Shown: one piece after another, positions 53,502 through 64,000 of the stretch
Layout: each line of letters begins with the position of its first letter
How positions within the stretch are numbered: position 1 is the first letter of the stretch
Source of the DNA: Corticium candelabrum
Taxonomy: Eukaryota > Porifera > Homoscleromorpha > Homosclerophorida > Plakinidae
NCBI RefSeq assembly: GCF_963422355.1
Contig: NC_085104.1
Coordinates: 4,176,106-4,240,105 of the forward strand
Length of the DNA stretch: 64,000 bases
Reading direction: 5' to 3'
Translations under genes and position numbers: made by a program
The notes under the pieces: model-generated
The model's database searches: none
Told to the model about the DNA's origin: nothing
Seen by the model: the letters and a program-made list of their open reading frames with translations, nothing else

Positions 53502-54390
53502 GGTGCATTCGAATTCTAGTTCCAATTCTGGAACTGGACGAATTCTAGTTCCAGTTCTGGAACTGGAACTGCCAAAACTGTCAGAACTGTTGGAACTCTT
53601 GCTAGCAAACGAACGTTTAGAACTGTCAGCAAGTTGAGCATGCGCAATAGACCCCGACGTCATGCAGGACTTGGATCTGCTCGTCCTTGCAGCCTCTCAG
53701 CTTCTTGACGATTCTGATTATAAAGAAGACGACTTGGAGTGTTTACGACGTTCGCAAATGCAGCAGCTAGAAGTGGGGCCTCTATAGGGTTTCAGAAGAA
53801 ACTGTGGAAACGTATTTATGTAAAAGGATATTTTGATAAAGTTGTTCTTCAGTAAGTGTACTTCAGTAGATAGTCCAATACCTGAAATACTTACTGATGA
53901 TTATTTATGTCAGATTGTGTGTTAATTTTCAAAGACACTTCAGATTGAAGAAAACCACATTCGAAGTTATATTACAGCAAATGAGACGACTAGAGGAATT
54001 TATTCCACATCATCGTGACGGAGGAAAGCCCCCAATACCTCTTTTGAAGCAACCATTGATATACATTTAATGGCTATTGGCAACACCAGAATGCTTCAGA
54101 TCAGTTGCAGACCGATTTGATATTAGTAAATCTACTGGCCATAAAATATTTGCGAGAATGAGCGTTGTTCTGAAGGACAATGCATGTAAGAAGGCAATTG
54201 TGTGGCCTAAAGAAGATCATCAGATCAATTCTATTGTGACTGGATTTCAGAGGAAGAAAGGTATGACTAATGTAATCGGAGCAATAGATGGCAGTCATAT
54301 TCCAATAAAGGGACCGGCTGAGAGTCCAAAAATTGTATATTAATCGGAAAAGCTTCCACTCTGTTGTATTACAAGGAGTTTGCGAACACA
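53502..54390 (+). pseudogene. Harbinger-type nuclease fragment 4
   Basis: A left end with inverted GTTCCAG/CTGGAAC words (53515-53570) precedes shifted frames. These read LLDDSDYKEDDLE, then LEEFIPHHRDGGKPPI, then TPECFRSVADRFDISKSTGHKIF (HTH) and IGAIDGSHIPIKGP with the first catalytic Asp (54284), then NRKSFHSVVLQGVCEH at about 54370. The rest of the nuclease is missing, replaced by A-rich sequence and an APE-type LINE fragment. Stops in the first half. Target duplication not identifiable. Confidence 0.75.
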
Positions 54391-54559
54391 ATATGAACAC
54401 AATATGAACACAAAAACAAAGAAAAAGATAAAAACCAAAAACAATGGCGGGAAGAACAATACTCCGTCTCAGTCACCTGAGCCAGATGCTGCAGCGGTTT
54501 GATGCAGGCCAATTGAGTATTCGTGTTGAGTTGAATCTCTTCATTTGTGTTTCCAATTT

Positions 54560-55400
54560 CTTGATCACAAAAAAAACAGTTATGGCTCTCCAACTTGTTA
54601 CTTTCAATGTGCAAGGACTGCGTAATCCATTCAAACGTTTAATTGTTGCAGAGTAGATAAGGCACAATCGCATTGAGTGCTTTGTCTGCAGGAAACTCAT
54701 GTTACTGCTAAAATGTCAGACTGGAGTCGTGAGTTTCCAGAATTGCACTGTTTACCATGCATATGAAAGTAATTACAGACGTGGAGTTTCTATTATAATC
54801 CGCTGTCTACCAAGCATGCAGAGTAATCAAGTCTACAGTGACCCAGAAGAAAGGTATCGAAGTGTCTATATCAGCTATGGCTCATTAACACCATCACAGT
54901 CTAAGCACCAGTAACACCAACTGAAAGAAAAGACTTCTTTACCAAGATTCAATCACAAGTCTAAGTGTCCCAAAACATGATAATCTGTGGAGATTTTAAC
55001 AGTGTCTTAGGTCCAGCAATGGATAGAATATCTCAAGCTCGCATTGGCCCTCGGCCGACGGATTCTGTCAACTTGCAGGACCTTCTTAACTCTTTCAATC
55101 TTCAAGAAAAATATCGAATTCACAATCCAGACACCCCAGGTTATACCTGGACTCGTCGTCAATCTCAAAGTGCTGCCCGTTTGGACATGTTTTTTTGTGT
55201 CTGAAATTCTGTCACCTATATATACAGACATCCGTACTCGCCTAGTTCCTTTTGCAGACCATACTGCGCTCTTTCTTCGACTACGAGGCCAAAATGGAGT
55301 TCCACATGGACAAACATATTGGAAATTTAACAATCCTTTCTGTCAGACGATTCCTTTTGCAGACACATGAAGGCATTCTGGTTGCATGGGCAGCATCAGA
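54560..55400 (+). pseudogene. LINE APE-type endonuclease fragment
   Basis: The frame opens with MALQLVTFNVQGLRNPFKR (ATG 54581), the start of an apurinic-type endonuclease. Later blocks are RRGVSIII, MIICGDFNSVLGP (near 54980, catalytic Asp/Asn), RLDMFFVS and FADHTALFLRL (near 55247, catalytic Asp-His). The order is that of L1/Tx1-like LINEs. Frame breaks near 54655, 54915 and 55195. No RT follows; the rest decays by about 55740. It is separate from the LINE at 30717. Confidence 0.8.
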
Positions 55401-55740
55401 AACACAGGTTTCAATCACTCCTTCAATGGTGGGATGCGCGCAAAGGTAGAATCCATTCCATCTGCCGGCAGTATGGAAGAAAAGTACACAATCGTAAAGT
55501 ACGTTTTTCAAGGAGGCTAGAAAGATGTCTATAATAGACTCAACAGCAAATTCACAGAGGCGATTATAATGCAGTACCACGAAAGGATTTCTTTCGACAA
55601 CGACTACATGAGCAAACGTATGAGAGAATCAGAGGACAACAAACTCGTTGCAGAGCAAAATGGCTAGACAGTGGTGAGACATCACAAAAGCATTGGCTGC
55701 GTTTAAAAAATCAAAGGCGAGAGGGTATATAGTTGACAGA

Positions 55741-56630
55741 TGGCTCTGGTCCTGTCTAAAGTAAAGAGGGATTGTCACATGCAACATACCACCTTTACTC
55801 AAACCTATACAGAAATGTAGGAGTCGAAGAAGATACTTGTCATATGTTGTTTCAGTAGACGACAGTCAAGAGTAGTTCAAGCAGCCAGCGTTACGGTGAA
55901 CCACAAAACTCTTCTCTGGATCGAATCTGTCAAGAATTTTTGAAACTTGAATAGAAAGATAGATCCTGCGTTTATACTATTGTTATGTCTCTATCGTAGT
56001 ACATGAGGAATTTCGAATTAACAATCGACGAAATAGCGATCGCTCTCATCTTTTCATTGCAAGTGGAGAAGATATTTGCCCGATATCGGACATAGTGAGA
56101 TAGAAAACGGCAGGAGATCCTCTAGTTCAGGTTATGGTGTACTATCAAGCAATACTTGAGGATTTCTCAGTATTACGACCCTGGTTATAATAACGTGTCA
56201 AAGAATGCGACTGTGTGTCTGTGCAACAGTTGCGTTAGAAACTGGCACAGTAATGTGGACCGAGCTGATAGTGGGTTTGATGTAGGAAATAATGGTTTCG
56301 TGATTAATGCGGTTTGCCAAACTGTGTGTAGGATTGTGGAAGCAAAGCGGGTTCCACTAAAGAATCTTACAATGAGTTTCAAGACTGAAAACAGGGAATA
56401 GACAATTTGATCAAATATATGGCAGCTGCCACCTACTTTGGCTTACCAATACACCGTTTCTACTGGGCAGGCCAAAAGTGGGAATGGCATATGCATGAAC
56501 CTCAGTTTTCCTTTCAGTTTCGTATGGATGTACCAGTTGAAAGTATAGAATTGGTCAACTATGACAGACAGCACAACGATCTGGTTCATGTGATTCAATG
56601 AGTTCCGTAGAAGGTACCGTACACCTGTTT
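55741..56630. other. No supported gene
   Basis: An 80-codon frame at 56156-56401 is not recognised. No element ends seen. Confidence 0.45.
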
Positions 56631-56700
56631 CTGTAGATAGTTTGCAGTCAGTTACTGTAGATAGTTTGCAGTCAGTTACTGTAGGTTGTTTGCAGTCACT
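56631..56700. repeat. 24-25 bp tandem repeat, about 3 units
   Basis: CTGTAGATAGTTTGCAGTCAGTTA recurs three times, the last with one change (GTAGGTTGTTTGCAGTCA). Confidence 0.85.
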
Positions 56701-57374
56701 GCCTTTGCAAAGAGATACAACGCACCCCCAGCACATTTCAGATATATACGCTCTGGCAACAATACACAGGACAATGTGTTGCGTTGTCTATGTCTCTGAG
56801 TAAGAACACTGTCGCATAGATTGATCAGTCCAGTTCTCAGCAATTCTAGAAAGGACAGCAGGATAGCTGTATTGTATATCAAGGAGTTTCAACATTACGA
56901 GGCATTAAAAGTAAACAGTTTCCCGGAAAGTCGTCGCCCTTGAACTACTGGGTACCTCCAGACAGCGACAATGATTCGAATGGCAGATATACAAGTGCAT
57001 GTATATAATTGTACAACATTATCTAACAAAACAAAAAGTATACCAGGTTGTTTACAATGTTGTTTTACAATGTAGGTTAGCAAAAAAAGCAAAAACGTCA
57101 GTCGAGAATTGTCAAATGCAGATCGACCCCACCAACAGCAGCGACGAAGACGTCGATAACCTTAACAACAGCCCCCTTAACAAGAACAGACGACATCCAA
57201 AACTCTCGTAGGTTCTTCCACGACGATCCCTTGAAGCCATTTTCTCAACTAGCGTAGATTTCAGCGCAGCAGAGGAGTTGATCCAATTTTGACCGATCCA
57301 CCTTAAGTCGCGTCTGCCATGCCATGCCTTTGAGATTCTCCAGCGACGCTTTCTTGTTGGACATTTCAAAGTTA
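56701..57374. other. No firm gene; acidic Ser/Asp piece
   Basis: A short frame at 57080-57211 (block SSDEDVDNLNN) is acidic, as piggyBac N-termini often are, and lies just upstream of a piggyBac C-terminus, but the link is weak. Confidence 0.3.
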
Positions 57375-58018
57375 GACAGCTACTACGCTTTTAACCATTT
57401 CCCGACCTGAGGCTATTGGAGATTATAACAAGCACATGGGCGGAGTTGACAAGTCCGACCAAATGATTAAATATTATGAAGTCCTTCACAAGAGCCTCAA
57501 GTACTGGAAGATCTTTCTGCACATGATTGACTTAGCCGTATTCAACAGCTACATCATGTTTACTGCCCTTCAACAAGAACATCCTGAAGATCCACTTCTC
57601 AAGAGGAAAGGGCAGTATACGCAGAAAGACTTCAGGTGTGAGCTTATGCGAAGGTTGGCTGGAATCGATGTCGACGAACCTGTACCACGGTATTGTGCAT
57701 CAACCCAAAGAGTGGTACAGGTTCGGCCACACCTAGATTACCAACATCAACAACACATACAAACACTACAACAACAACATGATCTCGTCACACAGACACT
57801 ACAACAACATGATCTCGTCACACAGACACTACAACAACAAATGCATCAACATGACATACAACAACAACAACAAATACATCAACAACAAATGCAACAACAA
57901 CAACAAATGCATCAACAACAAGTGCAACAACTACAACAACAACACCTCTTGGAACGACAACAAATCGAACAACGCATACAACTCATACAACAGCAACAAC
58001 AACAACTCTTACAGCAGC

Positions 58019-58076
<58 letters not shown>

Positions 58077-58254
58077 GCCAAACCCTCGGCATAGCTCACA
58101 CATCCCGATTGTAGCAGAGCGGTTAGTACGTTGCATTGTTTGCTCCAGCGCAGGTAGAAAAAACATCAAAACCCGCTATAGGTGTCAAGAATGCAACGTA
58201 CCCCTCTGCGTGTCATCCGCTGACAGACATTGTTCTTTAACGTATCATTCGTGA
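57375..58254 (+). pseudogene. piggyBac transposase C-terminal part with polyQ insertion
   Basis: The frame reads PEAIGDYNKHMGGVDKSDQMIKYY (57405 onward), the canonical piggyBac block with the third catalytic Asp, then WKIFLHMIDLAVFNSYIMF. After about residue 95 (from ATG 57436) a region of some 130 residues is almost entirely Gln with His, Leu and Met, including a 22-Gln run. A cysteine-rich tail follows: RCIVCSS, YRCQECNVPLC and HCS, the zinc-binding end of piggyBac transposases. The upstream two thirds of the enzyme with the first two Asp are missing, so it is truncated, yet this part is unbroken. The polyQ spacer is unusual for the family. Confidence 0.8.
57726..58077. repeat. CAA/CAG-rich low-complexity tract
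   Basis: CAACAA-type repeats with a pure (CAA)n at about 58019-58075. Encodes the Gln-rich spacer; also two copies of CATGATCTCGTCACACAGAC. Confidence 0.9.
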
Positions 58255-58255
58255 C

Positions 58256-58350
58256 ATATATTATATGTATTTGTATACATATTTGTGTACATATTTGTAT
58301 AAATATTTGTATATATATTTGCATATATATATATTTGTATATATGCATTA
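58256..58350. repeat. AT-rich tandem repeat (TATTTGTATACA-like)
   Basis: Degenerate 10-16 bp units ATATTTGTATA repeated six or seven times, directly after the piggyBac stop. Confidence 0.8.
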
Positions 58351-58722
58351 TGTTTTCTGTATATATTTCCACTGGCAAGTAGAGTTAGTTTTTATATAAT
58401 GTCAATATAAACAGTGTGTACAGCCTAAATTTTTTACGTATAAAATATAGATGTGTTCAGTTGAAAGTTTTGCTGTCGAGTAATTAGAGTAGCATCAACA
58501 AGTCGAAATCAAATATTGAAACTGTTGCTAATAGTTACAAAAACTGTATCATTTGAAAGCGCAATTAATATGCTTTCTAAAGATGTATGAAATGGTTTTT
58601 TACTTCTAAAATATGGCTGCAGTTGCAAATATACGTAAGCGAGTGCTTTCTTGCACGCGCGCTAGATAGTTGGCGCGCGCGCTAGAAAGTTATAGGCGTG
58701 ACATTAGTGCAAAGGTCACACC

Positions 58723-58738
58723 TGGGCGTGTTAAAGGG
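58723..58738 (-). other. piggyBac-type right terminus next to TTAA
   Basis: Reading the minus strand, CCCTTTAACACGCCCA starts right beside TTAA (58739-58742). piggyBac ends start CCC and duplicate TTAA. The matching left end was not found, so it is tentative. Confidence 0.45.
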
Positions 58739-59149
58739 TTAAAGCAGACGACCAAGGCACATGGAAAAACAACGGAAAGAACTAACGTCATCTATTGTCG
58801 GCAACGACGTCACGCTTATTAGAACGTACTACGAGCATTCGAAGTAACGTGTTTTCAAAACGCACGGCGGAGTTGCTGCGTGGTGGAGAAAAAAAGCCCA
58901 TAGTATTCTTACAATAGCTATTCGAAGGCCAAGAGAACACGATTGAGTACGCTCCACACGGAAACAGAAAGACCGATAACTATCCACACCTTAGAGCGTG
59001 AGAGAGTCAGAAGACTCTATTCGAGACGCGCTGAGTCTTATGCGCTTCTCTGGCCATCCCACTAACGTGTACGACCAGGTCTGTGAAGCCGCTGGCGACG
59101 TGTTTCAGTGCAACAGCAGCTCTGCTATGCCTAGAAACATTCAGCAGGT

Positions 59150-60540
59150 CTGAAACATCAACAGACACAACAAGGATGTCGTTGTCGAGAAAGACGAGCT
59201 ATTTGTATTGATCAAGCAATGCAAAGAAGACGGAAGTTCCCAAAAGCCATTTCTTCGGTTAGTGCAAGGAGCTCCATACCTTATGTGCTTTCTCGCCAAT
59301 GATAGGCAGTTACAAGACATCGTAAAATGCTGCACAAACCCAAAACTGTTTGCTATTTTGGGGCTAGATACCACGTACAACTGTGGTTAGTTCTGGCTAA
59401 CTACCACAACCTACAAACAGCTTCAATGACGAACCGGACGAGAAGGCAATCCTCCAGTGTTGAATGGTTCAGCAATTCTTCACAAGACCAAAGATGAGGC
59501 AGCGTTTCGCTACATGTCATCATGTATGACTAGGCTATGCCCAGATATACAGAACGTACGTGCCGTTGGGACTGACAGACAGGGCGCTCGCTATTCAATG
59601 GCTTTTTACCGCAATTCACACGTGCTGTTCATGTTTTGTGTAAAAAGAATACGGAAGACGACTTCCAAAGAATGCTGACCCGTCTAGGAATCACGAAAAC
59701 ACAAAATAGACTTCATTAAAGACATCTTTGGATCATTAGCTTACATCAGTCAGGACTGGTAGAATGCACAAATGCATCATGCCGGTTCAAGGACAACGCG
59801 CAAAAAGCACTGAACACACAGAACAGTATTGTAGATGCTCCAGGAAATTCCGGTGGGAAAATGGTGATTAGCCTTACGACATCACAGCCTCATCTTGACA
59901 AAACGCCAGGAACAGGTAAGTTTGTTTGCGAATGTTAAGCTTACATTGAACGCAATTTGTGTGCTCACGGAATTTCTACAGCTGGCTTATACCTGCCAAA
60001 TTGGCATTTACTGTCAAATTTCCAAAAAGTGCGCGATCAAGCAACTTTATGGAATGCTCCAGCCAAGGGGCACCCAAACAGATAGGAAAAATCCAGGACA
60101 TAAGGAGAGAAAAAGAAAACGCACCTGTTCCCCCAGAATAACTGAGAGCATGACGTCTAGACAGCCAAGCGCCAACATCCCCACGGCTGCCAAGAAGTTT
60201 CGACCAGAAAATCCTTCCCAATCACGAGGGGACCGTCTCACCTACCAACTGAAATGGGTGAAAGGTACGCGGGTAAAAGAAATGCTATGGTTGCGAAGGT
60301 CCATTCGTGACCCACCTCATGTACCTCCTACTTGCAACGACATGGTCTTCACTTGCAATGAGCATAGACTGTACTCCACTACAGAGGGAACATGGAGATT
60401 CTCTATGAAAAAAGAAGCCACCCATTATCATTTATCCATTGCTTGCATTCAACAAAAAACAAGAACATCAATCCTCAAGATGCTGAAATATCAGAGGAAG
60501 ATCGTAAACGATTTCTTGAAAGCTGGAAAGAGCTCCTAAA
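59150..60540 (+). pseudogene. MULE-like transposase remnant
   Basis: The frame 59170-59390 (DELFVLIKQCKED, APYLMCFLANDRQLQDIVKCC) reaches LGLDTTYNCG with the first catalytic Asp. Then come GPMLNGSAILHKTKDEAAFRYMSSCM in a shifted frame, DIQNVRAVGTDRQ with the second Asp (59570), and HVLFMFCVKRIRKTT with the Cys/His pair. The C-terminal part (near 60270-60500) has RRSIRDPPHVPPTCNDMVFTC, then STTEGTWRFSMKKEATHYHLSIACI, a conserved end of these animal MULE-type proteins. Many frameshifts; terminal repeats not found. Confidence 0.7.
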
Positions 60541-61984
60541 AGTTATCTTAGGTGTTGACACGTAAATGACAATGTAAATATAAGTACACTGCTAGTTAGA
60601 AAAGTTTTTGTTTTCAATTGTTGGTCAGCCTCATTGGTCATAGGATCATTTTAGCGTAAGTAGACAGCTAAGAACCGTTCAGGCTTGTTAGAATACAATT
60701 TTGACAATTTTGCTTGTATTTATCAAAGGACGGTTTACATAGTATTACTAGCTGTCAATTTAAGGGAATTTGCATACCTTTAAAGATATACTTCTGTTAG
60801 ATTAACAAAAGGATTCATAAAACAGTTACAAACACTGGTTGTAATTTAATGCACATGTACTGTCCATATACATCCCTAAGGTATTACTTGTACATCCCAA
60901 GGATTAATAGACTCTCTGCCCATAAATGATCTTTTCACATTGTGATTTATGACACAAGCAGTGGATTAGCAGTGGATGGGTCGGGACGCTAACGTTTCCT
61001 TCACTAACATTTGAAGTAAAATGTCAACAAGTCTCATTAAAAAGACAGGAGCTGCACAAAAGCGGTAATATTTGCAAATGACTCTTGAAACTGGAGAACC
61101 AAATTAAGTTGGCAAATTAATTAGTGGCAAGAGAAAAGTACAGTAGCAAGAAATGCTACGTAAGGTCAGATCTAGACAAGTATACATAATAATTGCAAGG
61201 TACGTTCAAAACCATTTATGTCAAACCGTTACTCATACTGTACATGCACACTCATGCAGATGGATACCACGGGCAAAACCAACTGACGTCGTATGTACTT
61301 TGCCGCCAGTACTTTGCATGTAGACAATGCGCTTCCTGTACCGTTCTTACATTTCCACGATTGATGCCGTGATCTTCATTGCCCTAAAATAACAATTTTA
61401 ATAGATGCAGCTTCATTGTCTGATACTAGATGCGTATCTGAATCCCTACATTTCATCTAGAGTCGACTGCGATGCGTTGGTCGAATGCGAGTATAACTGC
61501 GTAGCTCCTAGAATCTATATAGAGACCGAAACGGAAGCACAAAAGAGACAACACATCTCCGCCTCGCCTTTCTTTCAAGTAGACCGATAGCCCCATTGTT
61601 TTCAACTCGCGCTTCCAACTGTCGCTTCACCACACACACTATCATCAGAAACATCCAGACTCTGATGGAGAAACACTAAGCTGTCTAGGTACTGCGTTGG
61701 TCGCCTGGCTTCACTACGTAGACATGCGATCGACAGCTGTAGGTATGCGCTCGCATAGATCGGGACAGAAGCAGCTTCGAAGAGGCTTAGCTGTGCTGTT
61801 TCACTGAACATGATACAAATACTCACTGCCAACATATCGCAGTTGAAGCACAAGGCCGGAAACATCAACACGTGAAGGTATGTGCATAAGTATCATAAGC
61901 GTAGAAAACGGGGGGCCGAGGGGGGCAGGGGGGCATGCCCACCCAATATTTAGCCTCCAAACCTGTATCAATGCGGCGATTAGA
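60541..61984. other. No supported gene
   Basis: AT-rich until about 61300. Small unrecognised frames at 61405-61590 (+) and 61602-61871 (-). A C/G-rich spot GGGGGGCCGAGGGGGGCAGGGGGGC at 61910-61934 precedes the Penelope fragment and could form a quadruplex. Confidence 0.45.
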
Positions 61985-63030
61985 TAATCGACACGACAAC
62001 ACTACCAAAAGACACTCTACTGGTCGCTGCCGACGTGACAAGCTTGTATACAAACATACCACAACAAGAGGGAATCGATACAATATGCAAGGCAATGGAC
62101 ACACATTACAAAGACAGCTGGTTGACCGCATTTACAAGAAAGAGTCTACGACTCATACTACAAGAAAACCATTTCCAATTCAAAGACAAGACCTATAGAC
62201 AGACACACGGTACAGCCATGGGAACTCCGGTAGCACCTTCATTCGCCAATATCTTCATGACTAATCTCGAGACGACTTTTATGAAAAACGAAACGATCAG
62301 ACCAACGCATTGGTACAGATATATAGACGACATTTTCCTAACGTGGACGCAAGACCTAGAGACATTACAATCATTATGAATAGACTAAACAATCATCATA
62401 ACAACATCAAATTTACTTGGACCATCAGCGACAAAAACACGACTTTCTTGGACATTGACCTATACAAGAGGACACGATTCGATAACGACGGTATTCTAGA
62501 CACAAAGACTCATTTCAAGACAACAAACACTTTTCGATATCTACACAGAACGAGTTACCATCCGAAATCGACAACGAAGAGCATCTGTAACAGCGAATTG
62601 GTAAGATTCATTTAAACACATCTGACAGAAACACCTACGAACAACAAAAGAACGACACTTCCAACATCTGACACAAAGAGGTTACAGACTTAGCCAACCC
62701 CAGACATGGGCAGACGACATCGCCCACGACAAAAGACCGGACTATCTGAAAGACAATATCAACAACAAAACAACACAGAGACCAATCTTCTCCATTCTAC
62801 TACAACCAAGAGCCCATCACGTCAAAGACATCATCAAAAGACACTGGAATATAATCGAAAATAATCCGACACTTAATGATCTCTTTCCGAATAAACCTAT
62901 AATAGCTTACAGAAGTAGCAAAAACTTGGGACAAACTCTGACAAGGTCGAAAATAAAGACAATAACTGAAGAGGAAGACGAGGACATGGGTATCAACAAC
63001 CTGATGGAAGTACGTATGACGACGTAATCT
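61985..63030 (+). pseudogene. Penelope-like element 3, RT and linker
   Basis: VAADVTSLYTNIPQQEGI (near 62023, motif A Asp), THGTAMGTPVAPSFANIFM (62202), HWYRYIDDIFLTW (62308, catalytic YIDD) and FLDIDLYK (62447) define the RT. Further blocks ILLQPRAHHVKDIIKRHW (near 62796) and IIAYRSSKNLGQTL (near 62902) are the conserved PLE linker. Frame changes near 62365 and 62620 break it. No GIY-YIG domain follows; the sequence ends at about 63040 at a TPR exon. Closest in style to the RT at 26992-28428. Confidence 0.85.
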
Positions 63031-63045
63031 CAACCAATAGACTTT

Positions 63046-63149
63046 AAGGTATCAACAAAAATACCAAAATGCCATCAAGATTTATGAAGAAATCCTTGAA
63101 ATCAACCAAACTTTGAGTCAGATTATGAAGCTAAGACGGCAACAGGTTG
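63046..63149 (+). CDS. TPR-type exon, 5' truncated copy
   Basis: YQQKYQNAIKIYEEILEINQT, then LRRQQ, ends at a donor-like GTAAGAG (63150). It matches the second copy 280 bases downstream. Its left part is missing, apparently lost at the Penelope fragment boundary. One TPR helix pair only. Confidence 0.45.
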
Positions 63150-63226
63150 GTAAGAGACAATTATCTTTATCAATTACATACGTCTTATTCTTTGATTATT
63201 TGTTAGACTTTATTTAATGTTAGGTT

Positions 63227-63449
63227 TTGTTGAGAGTAAAGATATTGGGAATGTCTAAAAGAATACAGGAAATGACTGGAAGAGGCGATGTGACTGATTG
63301 TTGTGTCTCTAACCTAGCATTAAATTGGTTGGGAAAAAGTTTGATGTACCAAGAAAAATACGACGATGCCATTAAGATATACGAAGACATCTTTGAAATC
63401 AATCAAACTTTTGGGTCTAAAATGAAGCTAAGGCGACAACAGGTTGGTA
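63227..63449 (+). CDS. TPR-type exon, second copy
   Basis: An open stretch encodes LALNWLGKSLMYQEKYDDAIKIYEDIFEINQ, a good TPR helix pair (W-LG-A-Y pattern), preceded by MSKRIQEMTGRGDVTD. It ends near CGACAACAGGTTGGTAGG, the same donor context as the first copy. TPR arrays bind protein partners; in invertebrates they occur in NLR-like and kinesin-light-chain-like genes, but the parent gene is outside the window. Tandem exon duplication is the simplest reading. Confidence 0.5.
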
Positions 63450-63568
63450 GGAAACAATTGTCTTGATCAATTACATATAAATTATTCTTTGCTCATTTAC
63501 TTATTTTATCTAGTCTGTGTAGGTTTGTCAGATGATACTCATTGACTAGTATACACTAATACACGAAA

Positions 63569-63872
63569 ACACAAAACATTATTATGTGTTCAAGCTCACC
63601 GAGGCCTTCACATACAGCTCAAAGGACGCCATTGAGAAACGAGTCTCAAGTACCGGACTGATGTGATACACTCTCTAGCGTGCCACAAGGTTAGACATTC
63701 TCATCGGTACGTGCCTGGCGCTGATGAAGGTTATAGCAAACCGAAACGCGTACGTCATTAGGTCGTACCGCGTCCGGTTAATTGAGTGCACGCTGAAACG
63801 ATATCTAACTGGATATCGGTTTCTCTCAATTTGATTCATGGCGACTCTAGTATATAACACAAAACATTATTT
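63569..63872 (+). mobile_element. Small element between direct repeats, possible retrozyme
   Basis: ACACAAAACATTATT occurs at about 63570 and 63858, with CTAGTATA before each. The roughly 290 bases between include a hammerhead-like core and no coding frame. Size, direct repeats and ribozyme recall retrozymes (small non-autonomous retroelements dependent on PLEs). Whether the repeats are target duplications or part of a tandem unit cannot be decided. Confidence 0.4.
63705..63770 (+). ncRNA. Hammerhead-ribozyme-like motif 2
   Basis: CTGATGA (63721-63727), stem GGTT/AACC, GAAA (63743), small stem ACG/CGT with loop CGTA, and GTC ending 63756. Outer arms CGGTACG (63705) and CGTACCG (63764) are perfectly complementary. 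The bases next to the core on stem I do not pair well, and one extra A precedes stem II, so activity is uncertain. Confidence 0.5.
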
Positions 63873-64000
63873 TGATGTTATTATAACTTGTTTCTCTAGT
63901 AACAATTACATATACCAACAGCTGCGACGATCACCATGACATGTCCAAACGACAAACTCAAGCGAGAAGCTGCACTCCCACATGGAGCCCAATGACATAT

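Noticed and set aside
56156-56401. N-terminal part of the piggyBac transposase
   Set aside because: No piggyBac blocks could be recognised; cysteines present but order does not fit.
57912-58169. Poly-cysteine minus-strand frame
   Set aside because: Complement of the CAA/CAG tract of the piggyBac polyQ region.
61910-61934. G-run as a promoter or origin
   Set aside because: Only a local G-rich spot; no gene start or other signals next to it.
1-64000. CRISPR arrays, operons, bacterial promoters or a defence island
   Set aside because: No direct-repeat/spacer pattern; introns, LINEs, PLEs and hAT genes show eukaryotic nuclear DNA.
1-64000. tRNA, rRNA or snRNA genes
   Set aside because: No cloverleaf with A and B boxes and no rRNA core could be recognised by eye; a covariance search was not possible.

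Overview
The window is a eukaryotic, metazoan-type scaffold segment: introns, microsatellites, two 200-base N gaps, and very dense, nested transposable elements. The mixture of Gypsy, Penelope-like (PLE), restriction-endonuclease LINE, PIF/Harbinger, hAT, pogo, Tc1, piggyBac, MULE-like and Helitron sequences, and the style of their proteins, fits a TE-rich aquatic invertebrate such as a sponge or cnidarian. The species cannot be named from the sequence. Almost all recognisable coding sequence belongs to mobile elements. Host-like candidates are a glutamine-rich exon (19-210), a HECT E3-ligase-like locus (about 44854-47144), a large unrecognised exon (44086-44808) and TPR exons (63046-63449).

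Layout 1-30 kb: two copies of an intron-bearing hAT/ZMYM1-like gene act as the substrate. Copy 1 has a Gypsy element (2230-9193, flanking GTTTG) in its intron, and that Gypsy contains a Harbinger element (4733-7594, flanking TAA). Copy 1 is then cut off by a second Gypsy (to 12534), a PLE (from 12535), an apparently intact Harbinger (13085-16047, flanking TTA) and a hAT whose single reading frame joins a transposase to a cysteine-protease-like domain (16579-19539, running into an N gap). The PLE resumes after the gap with its GIY-YIG end and a hammerhead-like motif (20097-20140). Copy 2 of the hAT gene (20190-30466) is split by a MADF/BESS Harbinger (20471-24003, flanking TTA) and by a pogo-like element with a C-terminal PHD finger (24830-29893, flanking TA). 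The pogo element in turn holds a partly duplicated PLE.

Layout 30-44 kb: a LINE remnant (30717-32205) is followed by four 5'-truncated restriction-endonuclease LINE copies arranged head to tail, each ending in a (GA)n tract that forms the junction with the next. One copy carries a very young, internally deleted LTR element (33487-35082) whose open frame joins a coiled-coil Gag start to an integrase C-terminus. An intact two-exon hAT (38999-41723) and an intact Tc1 element (42031-43654) follow.

Layout 44-64 kb: a HECT-like locus, a second pogo remnant, a Helitron N-terminal remnant, a fourth Harbinger fragment, an APE-type LINE endonuclease fragment, a piggyBac C-terminus with a long polyglutamine insertion, a MULE-like remnant, another PLE, a duplicated TPR exon, and a roughly 300-base segment with a hammerhead-like core between direct repeats. 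The most unusual items are the hAT-protease fusion with a PCNA-box-like linker, the GA-tail LINE array, the Gag-integrase mini-LTR element and the possible retrozyme-like unit.
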